Source of the DNA: Akkermansiaceae bacterium
Lineage (GTDB): Bacteria; Verrucomicrobiota; Verrucomicrobiia; Verrucomicrobiales; Akkermansiaceae
Length of the DNA: 64,000 nt
Direction: 5' to 3'
Assembly: GCA_022424905.1 (NCBI GenBank)
Contig: JAKMGP010000298.1
Span: 1-64,000, forward strand
The number at the start of each line of letters is the position of its first letter. The first letter of the stretch is position 1. Both the position numbers and the translations under genes were made by a program. Below are positions 27,750 through 36,986 of the stretch, one piece after another. The notes under the pieces are model-generated. The model was given only the letters and a program-made list of their open reading frames with translations. It ran no database searches and had not been told where the DNA came from.

Positions 27750-30242
27750 ATGATCCGAACTATCCGCGTTGCTCGAACCGCACTCCTGCTCTCGTTTACG
27801 CTGATCGGTCTGACAATCATAGGTGGCTTAATCTACCTTAATCAAGTAGGCTTTCCCGGTCGCTACGGTGATTGGCTAAAAAATGAACTCGCCAACAAAG
27901 GAGTTCACCTCTCGTTTAAAACTCTTCGCTTTGACTTCAAGCAAGGATTGGTTGCAACAGACGTTTCATTCTACAGTGATGAAGGGCAATCAGTTCCACT
28001 TCTTGAGGGTAGCGAAATGGCCCTAGATCTTGATAAAACCAAGGCACTTCGAGGGAAGTTCAAACTCCACAGCCTAATGATTATCGACGGAACCGCCCAT
28101 ATTCCAATTGATCAGGACGGGCGAAACGTAATTGCTCGAGACATCCATGGAAAAGTAAAGATCACCGAAAGTGGGCGCATCATCGTTGACGGCGCAAGCG
28201 GGTTAATTGAGGGACTACGGGTCAACCTTTCCTCCGACCTTCGTATCTCAAAAATCAAAACAAAAAATGATGAGCCCAAGCCCACGGAAACTCTTAAGTC
28301 GAACCACGTCCTCAGAAAAGTGCTCGACGAATTGGCTCTCTGGACTTTTTCAGCAGAAGACCCACCGAAACTAGCATTCAAGATCAAAGGAGACTTAGGT
28401 TCCCCCGAGCAGCTTCAAACTTCATTTCAGTTAGATGCCGTTCAATTAAAACGAGGCCAATATAAAGTCAGAAAACTCCTCATAGCGGGCGATCTGCAGG
28501 CCCAAATTGTAACCCTTGATAAAATATTACTGCAGGACGAAAGTGGTTCTGCCTCTGGCCAAGCTGATTGGTGCATCTCCAGCAACGACGGACGCTTTGA
28601 TTTAAACTCAGATCTCCATGTCCAAGATTTTCTGAATAATTGTTTTGATGTGAAGGTTCTCAAAGATCTCACAATCAACGGATCTCCACCGATTTTAAAA
28701 ATCAATGGCTCCTTCTCTTCCGGGGAGAAAGGTGGGTTTTTAGTCACCGCTAACGGCCACGGAGACATCAATGAATTCTCTTTCCTTGAAACCGACTTCG
28801 ACAAATTATCTTCTGAATTCTCATGGAAAGATGGTGATCTATATCTTCGAGATCTGGAGATTGTTCGCAATGGCGATCATCTGAACGGCAATATTATGAG
28901 ACAGGGTGATCAAGTTCGATTTGATTTGTTGTCGTCGCTCCCCTTGGAGGCCTTCAAGCCATTTATCAAAAAAGACGGCCCTCTCGAACAAGCGCTTGCG
29001 CACATTACTTTCTCCAAAAACTCAACGATTGATCTCGACGTAATTGGCACTCTGAATTTAGGTGATCGCACCGATTGGTCCGCCACCGGTAAAATCTTGC
29101 TAAACGACCTCACATACAAAGGAACAAGATTTCATCACCTCGCTACCAGTTATCAAATCGAACCCGATAAAGCTGAATTTTTTGAGGTCGAAGGACTTCT
29201 TAATGATGACGAAGAAAGTATCCGCCTTCGGCATAAGGGCGCCGCATCTGATTCTATTTATGTCGAACGGATACTCCATGATCCCGAAAAGAATCTTATC
29301 ACGATACAAAATCTTCGAGGCAAAGCTTGGGCTACTCCGATCGTAAGAATCTTTGCCCCAAACACTGCCACACATATCGAAGAGACTTATCGCTTTCATA
29401 ACCCCCCGCGCCTTACCCTGAACGGAACTTTCGCTGAAAAAAAAGGAGAGAGCGATAAGAGTTCTTTTATCGTGGAAGTCAGGACCGAAGGGCAAACCGA
29501 TTACCCCTTTCTTGGATCTAATCTTCCTCTTCAAAATCTAAAGGCAGATCTCACGATTCGGGGAACCGGAATTACCGTGCAAAACCTCACTTGCGGCACC
29601 TTGAACGGAAACATCGCAGGCTCAGTTTTTTGCGATGTCACCCCAGGGCAAAAAACAAAGTATCGTGGCGCCGTAAAATGGGATGACCTTTCATTCCGGC
29701 AGCTTTCTCAGGTCTACAAATTTAAGGAAGAAGAGAAAGGAACTCTTACTGGAAGTATCGATTTCCGAGGTAACTCCGATGGATTAAGTGGCTTCAATGC
29801 AGAGGGGCTCCTCGTAATCAATCAGGGCAATCTAGTTTCACTTCCCATTCTCGGCCCACTCTCCCCAATCATCTCTGGATTACTTGGTGATAAAGGAGTG
29901 GGATATGAGCGAGCGAAAGATGCTTACGCCAAGTTTAATGTAACCAACGGAGTTCTCACAACCAAAGACTTTATTGCCATCTCCACTAATGTCATTCTTA
30001 CCGGAGAAGGGGGGATTGACCTCCTCTCCGAAAAACTAGATATGACCATACGGGTGAATGCCCGTGGCCTCTTAGGATTCATCACCCTTCCCCTCCAACC
30101 CTTAAAAGGTATTTTTCAATTTCGGGGAACTGGAACTTATGAGAAACCAAAATGGCGAAGCTCTCCTTTTACGCGACCAGAAAAAGGGAAAAACGACCCG
30201 ATCTACCAGAAGACCGGAAAAGCTCAGATTATTCGCGAATAA
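27750..30242 (+). CDS. AsmA-like membrane-anchored protein
   Basis: 830 aa. One N-terminal membrane helix (about 10-32, LLLSFTLIGLTIIGGLIYL) is followed by a long periplasmic beta-rich region. The C-terminal part (FRGNSDGLSGFNAEGLLVINQGNL, LPILGPLSPIISGLLGDKG, FITLPLQPLKGIFQFRGTGTYEKPKW) is typical of the AsmA C-terminal domain found in AsmA/YhdP/TamB-type proteins, which are proposed to bridge the periplasm and move phospholipids to the outer membrane. It follows moxR by 44 nt in the same direction and is convergent with avtA. The N-terminal two thirds are too divergent for me to divide further. Confidence 0.75.
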   Translation: MIRTIRVARTALLLSFTLIGLTIIGGLIYLNQVGFPGRYGDWLKNELANKGVHLSFKTLRFDFKQGLVATDVSFYSDEGQSVPLLEGSEMALDLDKTKALRGKFKLHSLMIIDGTAHIPIDQDGRNVIARDIHGKVKITESGRIIVDGASGLIEGLRVNLSSDLRISKIKTKNDEPKPTETLKSNHVLRKVLDELALWTFSAEDPPKLAFKIKGDLGSPEQLQTSFQLDAVQLKRGQYKVRKLLIAGDLQAQIVTLDKILLQDESGSASGQADWCISSNDGRFDLNSDLHVQDFLNNCFDVKVLKDLTINGSPPILKINGSFSSGEKGGFLVTANGHGDINEFSFLETDFDKLSSEFSWKDGDLYLRDLEIVRNGDHLNGNIMRQGDQVRFDLLSSLPLEAFKPFIKKDGPLEQALAHITFSKNSTIDLDVIGTLNLGDRTDWSATGKILLNDLTYKGTRFHHLATSYQIEPDKAEFFEVEGLLNDDEESIRLRHKGAASDSIYVERILHDPEKNLITIQNLRGKAWATPIVRIFAPNTATHIEETYRFHNPPRLTLNGTFAEKKGESDKSSFIVEVRTEGQTDYPFLGSNLPLQNLKADLTIRGTGITVQNLTCGTLNGNIAGSVFCDVTPGQKTKYRGAVKWDDLSFRQLSQVYKFKEEEKGTLTGSIDFRGNSDGLSGFNAEGLLVINQGNLVSLPILGPLSPIISGLLGDKGVGYERAKDAYAKFNVTNGVLTTKDFIAISTNVILTGEGGIDLLSEKLDMTIRVNARGLLGFITLPLQPLKGIFQFRGTGTYEKPKWRSSPFTRPEKGKNDPIYQKTGKAQIIRE

Positions 30243-30310
30243 GCCACTCTATTCACCCGAAGCTCCGAGTCTCCTTTGAGAGGACATTCGCAGATCGACC
30301 CACTTTCTGA

Positions 30311-31582
30311 CTAAAGGACTTTAAAAAGGCGGTTCACTTCATCCGCTATCACCTTGATTCCGGACTCCACCGTCTCAGCATCCATCGTGTAACTCACCCT
30401 GATGCACTCGCTCGTGTGTTTCCAATTGGAATTTTTCGGCAACCCAAAGAAAAAGTACTCGCTCGGAACGATCAAAACTCCACGACTTTTCAGGCGTTGG
30501 TAAAGTTCCTTTGCCGTGATGGGAAGACCTTCAAACCAAAGCCAGAGAAACAACGCCCCTTCACTTCGATGAATGAAATATGGAACGGAATCATCAAGTT
30601 CCCTCGTGAAAAGACTCTGTGCCATTTTAGACCGTTTCTCATAAAACGGCTTCACTTCTTCGCTACTCAAGCGCAAGATTTCCCCGTTTTCCACTAGCGG
30701 ACGCAAGATCTCTTGGCCGATATTCGCATTAGCCAACCCGACAATCGAGGTCATCGACGACACCTGCCGGCAAACTTCTTTGCATGCCACAACGATCCCA
30801 GTGCGGGTTCCCGGCAAACCAATCTTGGAAAGGCTCAATGTTAAAATCATTCCTTCATCCCACACTGGTGTTACATCAGAAAAGATAACGTTGGGAAAAG
30901 GAGCTCCGTATGCATTGTCGATGATAAGTGGAATATTCTTCTCTCTTGCGATTACCCTAAGCCTCTCAATCTCATCATCAGTTAGAACATTGCCTGAGGG
31001 GTTAGTCGGCCGAGAAACGCAAATCGCCGCAATACTATCACCGGGATTCACAGCATCGAAGTCAACCCTATACTTGAACTCATGTGGCCCTGTTTTTTCA
31101 ATGCGCGCCGGAAGTGCTTCAAAAAATTCCGGGCCTACTGATTGATTTGCATAGCCAATATATTCCGGAACTAACGGCAGCAAAATTTTCTTTCGGGAAC
31201 CGTCACGAAATGTTCCGGCCAAAGCGTTGAATAAAAAGAAAAACGCAGTCTGCCCTCCCATCGTAACCGCGAAATTCTCATGAGTGACTTCCCAACCAAA
31301 TTCCTTTTGAAAGAGTTTAGCCAGAGCCTTTCGAAACAGCTCACTTCCCGCCGGAACGTCATAGTTTCCAATCATTTTTTCAAGCCCTCCGGGATCGCTC
31401 ATGATCTCTTGCATTCGATCACGCCAAACGGCATCAATTTCTGGAATATGAGCCGGCTGACCACCACCCAACATCTTAACATCACCACCAGCAGCGAGTG
31501 CCTCACCCAAATCATCCATCAATTCTCCGATGCCACTCCCCTCGCAGAGATTTTCCCCAAATTTTGAAAGCCTCCAAGTCAC
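30311..31582 (-). CDS. avtA: Valine--pyruvate aminotransferase
   Basis: A fold type I PLP aminotransferase of 423 aa whose beginning (LSKFGENLCEGSGIGELMDDLGEAL, then MLGGGQPAHIP) is distinctive for AvtA. The PLP lysine lies in SLSKIGLPGTRTG; the cofactor-binding SRPTNPSGNVL and DNAYGAPFP are also clear. It makes alanine from pyruvate at the expense of valine, in the cytoplasm. A single-gene unit between two plus-strand genes: convergent with the AsmA-like gene, divergent from the FAD oxidoreductase. Confidence 0.92.
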   Translation of the reverse strand: MTWRLSKFGENLCEGSGIGELMDDLGEALAAGGDVKMLGGGQPAHIPEIDAVWRDRMQEIMSDPGGLEKMIGNYDVPAGSELFRKALAKLFQKEFGWEVTHENFAVTMGGQTAFFFLFNALAGTFRDGSRKKILLPLVPEYIGYANQSVGPEFFEALPARIEKTGPHEFKYRVDFDAVNPGDSIAAICVSRPTNPSGNVLTDDEIERLRVIAREKNIPLIIDNAYGAPFPNVIFSDVTPVWDEGMILTLSLSKIGLPGTRTGIVVACKEVCRQVSSMTSIVGLANANIGQEILRPLVENGEILRLSSEEVKPFYEKRSKMAQSLFTRELDDSVPYFIHRSEGALFLWLWFEGLPITAKELYQRLKSRGVLIVPSEYFFFGLPKNSNWKHTSECIRVSYTMDAETVESGIKVIADEVNRLFKVL

Positions 31583-31675
31583 AGCGCAATCATCCTTTCC
31601 TCAGCGTCATTTGTCACTGAAATCTCTCTACCTAGAAGAAAAAATAGTTACACTTACGCCGTAATACCTTCTGAA

Positions 31676-33928
31676 ATGTTAAAACCTGTCCTCATTGCAC
31701 TGCTTACAACTTCTCTCCACGGCTCTGAGTCTCTTTTTGTGGAAGCCGAAGCCTTCTCAGATCGCGGAGGATGGTCCGTCGACTCCCAGTTTATTCTCAA
31801 TATGGGATCCGCCTACCTCATGGCACACGGCCTAGGGACTCCGGTGGCCGACGCCACAACCGAAGTCACATTCCCTTCAACCGGAACATACCACCTCCAT
31901 GTCCGCACCAAAGACTGGGTTGCCAAATGGAACGCACCTGGCGCGCCTGGAAAATTCGCTGTCAGTATTGGTGGGAAACGAGATGCCACCACTTTCGGAA
32001 CTGAAGGAGCTGACTGGCAATGGCAGAGCGGAGGGACAGTTAAAATCACCTCAAAAAAAACAATTCTAAAGCTGATAGATCTCGCTGGATTCAATGGAAG
32101 GTGTGACGCACTCTACTTCACCAAAGATGCCAAAGACATCCCCCCGACTAAAGGCCCAGACCTTTTCGAATTTCGTAGAAAAGCTCTCAAACTTCCCCCC
32201 ATCCCGCCCACCAAAAACGGTTATGACCTTGTCGTGATCGGAGGTGGTTACTCTGGACTTAGCGCAGCTATTTCGGCGGCTCGCCACGGATTGAAAGTCG
32301 CTCTCATTCACGATCGAGCCGTTCTCGGCGGCAATGGATCATCAGAAGTTCAAGTCTGGGCGATGGGCGGGACCCAACTCGGAAGATTCCCCCACCTTGG
32401 CGAAATCGTGAACGAATTTTCTGACTTCTCCCGTGACTCACCAGGATTGATCCATGAGTTTGTCGATAACTTGAAAGAGAAGGTCGTTCGCTCTGAAGAC
32501 AATATTGACCTTTACCTCAATCACTTTGCCTTCCGCACTAATACCAAGAACAACCTAATCGAATCCGTAGACGCGGTGGACACCACCACCGGAGCTTTCA
32601 CCCGTATTGCAGGATCTCTCTTCTGCGATTCCACGGGGCATGGCACTATTGGAGCACAAGCTGGGGCCGACTTTATGATGGCTGAAAAAGGCCATATGGG
32701 AATGTCGAATATGTGGTCGGTAAAAGACACCGGCGAAAAAATTGAATGGCCAAAAACGCCGTGGGCGCTGCCGCTCGGCAAGGGCGATTACCCCTCTCTT
32801 CACGGTTCGCGCGGACCTTATCAGAAATTCAAAAAAGCCGAATGGTTCTGGGAAGGCGGCTACGACAAACACCCGATCAATGATCTTGAAGAAATCCGCG
32901 ACTGGAATCTTCGCGCAAACTTCGGAGCCTTTGCCCACATCAAACAATCCGATAGTGGCGCTAAAATCATGTGGATGGCATTTGTTGGAGGTAACCGCGA
33001 ATCTCGGCGAATCGAAGGAGATATTATCCTCACCGGAGATGATATCGCCGCCAAAAAGGAATTCCCCGATGCAAGTGTCCCCACCACTTGGTCAATTGAT
33101 CTTCACTATCCAAAAAAGGAATTCCAAAAGGGAGTCGCAAAAGAGAACCCTTTCATTTCGATTGCGGTGCACGATCGTAAGGTTGATCGTAAATCCGGTT
33201 ACAATATTCCTTACCGTTGCTTCTACTCCAAGAATATTAACAATCTCTTCATGGCAGGTCGCTGTATTTCGGTGGACCGTCGCGCCCTCGGCACTACCCG
33301 TGTCATGCGCACCTGTGGGATGATGGGGGAAGTGGTCGGAAAGGCCGCCTGGATTGCTACCAATCGTAAAACCTCTCCCCGCGGAGTTTACCAAAACTAC
33401 CTCCCCCTCTTGATCGACCTAATGGAGAAGCCAGGCCGCGCCCGCAGGCAAAGCCTCAATGCGCCACTGACCGTCCCACCAATTCCCAGGGGCGGCCTCA
33501 GAGGCAGACCACAGAAACGGAATATCATCAACCTAAAGGGACTCGTTTTTGACGACGTTAAAGCAAAGCTCAAAGGCTCTTGGAACAAGGGCAATGGTCT
33601 CAAGCCAAATCATGGACTGGGTTACCAATATGCTCCCTATCCAGCATCGGCCACCTACAACATTCGGGTTAAAGATTCCGGAAAGTACGAGGTGCGGGTT
33701 CACTGGCTCAATCACAATAACCGCACAACTGCAGCCGAGCTCGTCCTTACTCATGCTAAGGGAACTGAGACCATCATTCTTGATCAAACTAAAATGCCAG
33801 CCCAGAAAACTTACACTTCCCTTGGGTCCTTCGATTTTGTCGATGTCCTTCCTGCTATGTTCAGGATCACCTCAAAAGCAGCCGGCAATCTTCATATTGA
33901 TGCCATTCAACTTCTCAAATCAAAGTAA
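31676..33928 (+). CDS. Secreted FAD-dependent oxidoreductase flanked by beta-sandwich domains
   Basis: 750 aa. A short signal peptide (residues 1-17) is followed by a beta-sandwich at about 20-150 (FVEAEAFSDRGGWSVD, TYHLHVRTKDW). The FAD_oxidored core starts at about 183 with VVIGGGYSGLSAAISAARHG and LGGNGSSEVQVW and ends near NNLFMAGRCISVDRRALGTTRVMRT. A C-terminal golvesin-like beta-sandwich (about 620-748) includes SGKYEVRVHWLNHN and IDAIQLL. Related proteins are often annotated as xanthan lyase or FAD-dependent oxidoreductase in PVC and Bacteroidota genomes; the substrate is unproven, and carbohydrate is a reasonable guess from the flanking domains. The stop is 9 nt before a NosR-like gene, which suggests an electron-transfer partner. 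Confidence 0.83.
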   Translation: MLKPVLIALLTTSLHGSESLFVEAEAFSDRGGWSVDSQFILNMGSAYLMAHGLGTPVADATTEVTFPSTGTYHLHVRTKDWVAKWNAPGAPGKFAVSIGGKRDATTFGTEGADWQWQSGGTVKITSKKTILKLIDLAGFNGRCDALYFTKDAKDIPPTKGPDLFEFRRKALKLPPIPPTKNGYDLVVIGGGYSGLSAAISAARHGLKVALIHDRAVLGGNGSSEVQVWAMGGTQLGRFPHLGEIVNEFSDFSRDSPGLIHEFVDNLKEKVVRSEDNIDLYLNHFAFRTNTKNNLIESVDAVDTTTGAFTRIAGSLFCDSTGHGTIGAQAGADFMMAEKGHMGMSNMWSVKDTGEKIEWPKTPWALPLGKGDYPSLHGSRGPYQKFKKAEWFWEGGYDKHPINDLEEIRDWNLRANFGAFAHIKQSDSGAKIMWMAFVGGNRESRRIEGDIILTGDDIAAKKEFPDASVPTTWSIDLHYPKKEFQKGVAKENPFISIAVHDRKVDRKSGYNIPYRCFYSKNINNLFMAGRCISVDRRALGTTRVMRTCGMMGEVVGKAAWIATNRKTSPRGVYQNYLPLLIDLMEKPGRARRQSLNAPLTVPPIPRGGLRGRPQKRNIINLKGLVFDDVKAKLKGSWNKGNGLKPNHGLGYQYAPYPASATYNIRVKDSGKYEVRVHWLNHNNRTTAAELVLTHAKGTETIILDQTKMPAQKTYTSLGSFDFVDVLPAMFRITSKAAGNLHIDAIQLLKSK

Positions 33929-33937
33929 CTCGACAAG

Positions 33938-35533
33938 ATGTTAGAAGGGACAGAGCTCTGGGTTCGGCTCTACCGGCTTCTGATTGTGGTGGTAATCTCT
34001 TGGCTAATCTTTGCAAAATCGAATCGTGCCACATCCTACTCAGAAGAAAATTTCACCTTCCTCTTCCCCGAGGCAGTCTGTATTGAGAACGATGAAGTCT
34101 TCGATCAAGACGGCCGCTCTCTTGGCTACTTCCTGACCACTTCACCACAGTGCGATCACCTTAAGGGATATTCGGGCCCCACGAACCTTGCTCTGGCCCT
34201 CGATAAAACCGGAAGACTGATCGAAGCTAAGATCATTGAGTCATCCGACACTCCAGATCATGTTCAATCTGTAGTGGGCGATCCTAACTTTTGGAAAGCC
34301 CATCTCGGTCTTAGACTTGGCTCTCCCGGTCACCCCAAAATTGATGCCATTACGGGGTCAACTCTCACCAGTTCAGCAATTTCAAGAAGTATCATTGAGC
34401 GCCTTGGCGGGCTCACCACTTCACGCCTTTTCCCCACCGAAATCCTGGCAGCTGAAATACCCGAGGCAGACACCATCGAAAAGCACCCCGATTGGCCAGG
34501 TGTTCTATACATTTACAACGAAGACCTTAACATTGTTGGCTACGCACTTCGCACAGCCCCCTCACAAGAATACCTTCATGGATACCAGGGACCAACCGAC
34601 ATCCTGATAGTGCTTGATCGGGAGGCTAAGAAAGTGACTCGAATTCGTTTTCGCAAAAGTTACGATAACGAGGAATACTACGAACGAATTCTCGATAACC
34701 CGGACTGGCTTAACCTCTACAAGGGTATGACCATCGAAGAGATACTTGCGATCGACCAGGCAAAAATCGAGGGGATTAGCGGAGCAACGCACACATCTTG
34801 GGCAATTGCCGATAGCGTGGCTCGCCGTCTCGCAAGATTTGAATCAGATCGCGAATCTCCCCCCCGTGAAATTCCTTGGCGTAATATCGCCCTCGTAACT
34901 CTTACAATGGGCGCCACCCTCTTTTCCTTTACACGCCTTCGAGGGAATCCTTGGGCCCGTGTTCTCTGGCAAATCATCGTTGTGGTCTTTCTAGGAATCA
35001 TTCTCGGGGACCTTCTCTCCCAAGCTCTTCTCCTCGGCTGGGCAAGACATGGGCTTCCCTTTAGCGACTCTTGGGGACTCCTCTTTCTTGCCGCCGCAGC
35101 CCTCCTGACTCCCTGGGCAACAGGACATGAACTCTACTGCCACCAGCTTTGCCCCCATGGCTTCCTGCAAAGATGGCTTGGGAAACTCCCAGTAAAGCCA
35201 ATCAAGCTCCCGGCAAGGTTACATAAATTTCTTTCCACCTTGCCTGCTCTCTTCCTCCTCATTTTGGTGGCTTCAACTATCATCGGAGCCTCGTTGAATC
35301 TAGCAGACTGGGAAGGCTTTGATGCCTGGCTCTGGCGTTCGGCCGGCTTCGCCACGATTACAATCGCCGTGGCAGGGCTTGCCGCATCAATCTTCAGCCC
35401 ATTGGCATACTGTAAATTTGGTTGCCCTACCGGAGCGCTCTTTAAATTCCTTAGAAAATCATCAGGAGCAAAACACTTGAGCCTTCGGGATTTGATCGCC
35501 GGACTTCTCTGCTTAGCCGCTTTTTTTTCCTAA
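33938..35533 (+). CDS. NosR/NapH-like membrane protein with two FMN-binding domains and CxxxCP motifs
   Basis: 531 aa. One N-terminal membrane helix (about 11-27) precedes two tandem FMN-binding domains, with attachment motifs D136-AITGST142-LTS and ISGAT284-HTS. Thr142 and Thr284 are candidate sites for covalent FMN added by ApbE. About five further helices follow, with CHQLCPHG (C401, C405) and CKFGCPTG (C492, C496), the CxxxCP pairs seen in NosR and NapH. The C-terminal ferredoxin domain of full NosR is absent. Such proteins move electrons between the quinol pool or cytoplasm and periplasmic acceptors. No nitrous-oxide reductase gene is present. It sits between the FAD oxidoreductase (9 nt) and a methyltransferase (3 nt), so an operon is likely. 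Confidence 0.82.
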   Translation: MLEGTELWVRLYRLLIVVVISWLIFAKSNRATSYSEENFTFLFPEAVCIENDEVFDQDGRSLGYFLTTSPQCDHLKGYSGPTNLALALDKTGRLIEAKIIESSDTPDHVQSVVGDPNFWKAHLGLRLGSPGHPKIDAITGSTLTSSAISRSIIERLGGLTTSRLFPTEILAAEIPEADTIEKHPDWPGVLYIYNEDLNIVGYALRTAPSQEYLHGYQGPTDILIVLDREAKKVTRIRFRKSYDNEEYYERILDNPDWLNLYKGMTIEEILAIDQAKIEGISGATHTSWAIADSVARRLARFESDRESPPREIPWRNIALVTLTMGATLFSFTRLRGNPWARVLWQIIVVVFLGIILGDLLSQALLLGWARHGLPFSDSWGLLFLAAAALLTPWATGHELYCHQLCPHGFLQRWLGKLPVKPIKLPARLHKFLSTLPALFLLILVASTIIGASLNLADWEGFDAWLWRSAGFATITIAVAGLAASIFSPLAYCKFGCPTGALFKFLRKSSGAKHLSLRDLIAGLLCLAAFFS

Positions 35534-35536
35534 TCG

Positions 35537-36307
35537 ATGGCGACGAATCTATATGATGATCTTGACCTTCTCTACCGTGAGATTTGGGGACGTTCTCTTC
35601 ACCATGGTGCTTGGGTCACAGGTTATGAGTCGATTGAAGAAGCGAGAGAGAAACTTATCGATCTCGCTTTAAAGCAATTGGATCCAAAAGGGACTATCGC
35701 CGATATCGGATGTGGTTATGGAATTCTCGCACACAAAATCTTGGATCAATTCCATTGTGAGGTACTAGCAAATACGAACTCGGAGAGGCAAGCTTCGCAA
35801 ATCACTCCTCGTTCCGGATTAACAATTCTTCAAGGGGATTGGCTTCAACAACAACTCAAGCCTAAATCACTTTCAGGGATTATTGCGGTCGAAAGCCTCT
35901 CACACTTCGATTCCTTTGAAGATTTTCTTAAACACACGCTCCCCGCACTAAAACCGGGTGGGCGCATCGTGATCTGCGATTGGTTCTCTGAGACAGGCTC
36001 TCACTTTTTTCTCCGTCACCTCGCAACAACCGGTGATATTCCACCGTGGCGTTCCTTCTTTTCACTTTCCTCCAACACAAAAGATCTTCAAAAAGTCCAT
36101 TCACAGGATCTTTCAAGAGAAGTCGCCCCGACTTGGTCGGCAATCTTCTGGAGGTCGATCCAACTTCCTCTTCGAAAACCATACCTACTCGTTACCTTGT
36201 TGAAAAAAGTGATCAAGAGACCTTCCCTGTTATTAGCATTTCCATTAATTCGGTTAGCCTATCATACCCGAGATCTCGAATATCGAGTGATTGCCTACGA
36301 AAAGTAG
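35537..36307 (+). CDS. Class I SAM-dependent methyltransferase, tocopherol-methyltransferase-like
   Basis: 256 aa. The SAM-binding motif I is TIADIGCGYGILAHKIL; LKPGGRIVICDW is a later motif. The N-terminus (YDDLDLLYREIWGRSLHHGAW) resembles the substrate-side region of gamma-tocopherol and related prenyl-quinol or terpenoid C-methyltransferases. The actual substrate is not known; a quinone or lipid would fit that resemblance. It begins 3 nt after the NosR-like gene, so coupled expression is likely. Confidence 0.78.
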   Translation: MATNLYDDLDLLYREIWGRSLHHGAWVTGYESIEEAREKLIDLALKQLDPKGTIADIGCGYGILAHKILDQFHCEVLANTNSERQASQITPRSGLTILQGDWLQQQLKPKSLSGIIAVESLSHFDSFEDFLKHTLPALKPGGRIVICDWFSETGSHFFLRHLATTGDIPPWRSFFSLSSNTKDLQKVHSQDLSREVAPTWSAIFWRSIQLPLRKPYLLVTLLKKVIKRPSLLLAFPLIRLAYHTRDLEYRVIAYEK

Positions 36308-36361
36308 CTTATTCTTTACACTCGCGATTACTCTAGAGATCTAGTATTCTTCTTCAAGCCT

Positions 36362-36970
36362 ATGAGAAAAGCAAAATACCCCCGCTCCATTATCCTTGCG
36401 GTTGCGCTTTATCTGGTCGCTGCCATCAGTGCCGCAGTGACACAACAAAATTGGGAATTCCTCAAAGTTTACATTCCTTTTTTTGTCATTGTCGCAGGTG
36501 TTGTAGCCCTAATGCATGCGCGCGTTAATTTCTCCAACTTTCTCCTTTGGTGCTTCGCTTTTTGGGGAGCAGTGCACTTTGCCGGCGGGCTAGTCCGCCT
36601 ACCAGATGGATGGGATTTTGATGGCGAAAACCAAGTCCTCTATTCTTGGTGGGTAGCAGGACAATGGCTTAAATATGATCACTGCGTCCATACCTTTGGG
36701 TTCGGAGCCTGCACCTGGCTCACATGGGAAGCTCTGCGAGCAAGCGTGCAGCAGCGCTTAGGTCGAAAGCTCTTTCCTTCCTTGGGTATGATCGCCCTTT
36801 GTATTTTTGCTGGAATGGGGCTTGGAGCATTAAATGAAATTATTGAGTTCATTGCTGTTCTCATAATCCCAGAGACAAACGTAGGCGGATATGTCAATAC
36901 CGGCTGGGACCTTGTGGCAAATCTCACAGGTTGCCTTTTTGCCGGGATCCTTATTCTCTTTCGCGGCTAA
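36362..36970 (+). CDS. DUF2238 integral membrane protein
   Basis: 202 aa with about five membrane helices. The C-terminal signature GLGALNEIIEFIAVL followed by VGGYVNTGWDLVANLTG is typical of DUF2238 (YjdF-like) proteins. Conserved His and Asp in KYDHCVHTFGFG could be functional. No established role. It lies 54 nt after the methyltransferase and 16 nt before the pseudouridine synthase gene. Confidence 0.8.
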   Translation: MRKAKYPRSIILAVALYLVAAISAAVTQQNWEFLKVYIPFFVIVAGVVALMHARVNFSNFLLWCFAFWGAVHFAGGLVRLPDGWDFDGENQVLYSWWVAGQWLKYDHCVHTFGFGACTWLTWEALRASVQQRLGRKLFPSLGMIALCIFAGMGLGALNEIIEFIAVLIIPETNVGGYVNTGWDLVANLTGCLFAGILILFRG

Positions 36971-36986
36971 GAACCCTTCTGTTGTA

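Noticed and set aside
32742-33323. 193-codon plus-strand frame within the FAD oxidoreductase gene
   Set aside because: A shadow frame; the 750-aa frame shows conserved FAD motifs throughout this stretch.
33938-35533. Assignment as NosR of nitrous-oxide respiration
   Set aside because: No nos genes nearby, the terminal ferredoxin domain is missing, and the FMN domain is duplicated; only the general fold is shared.
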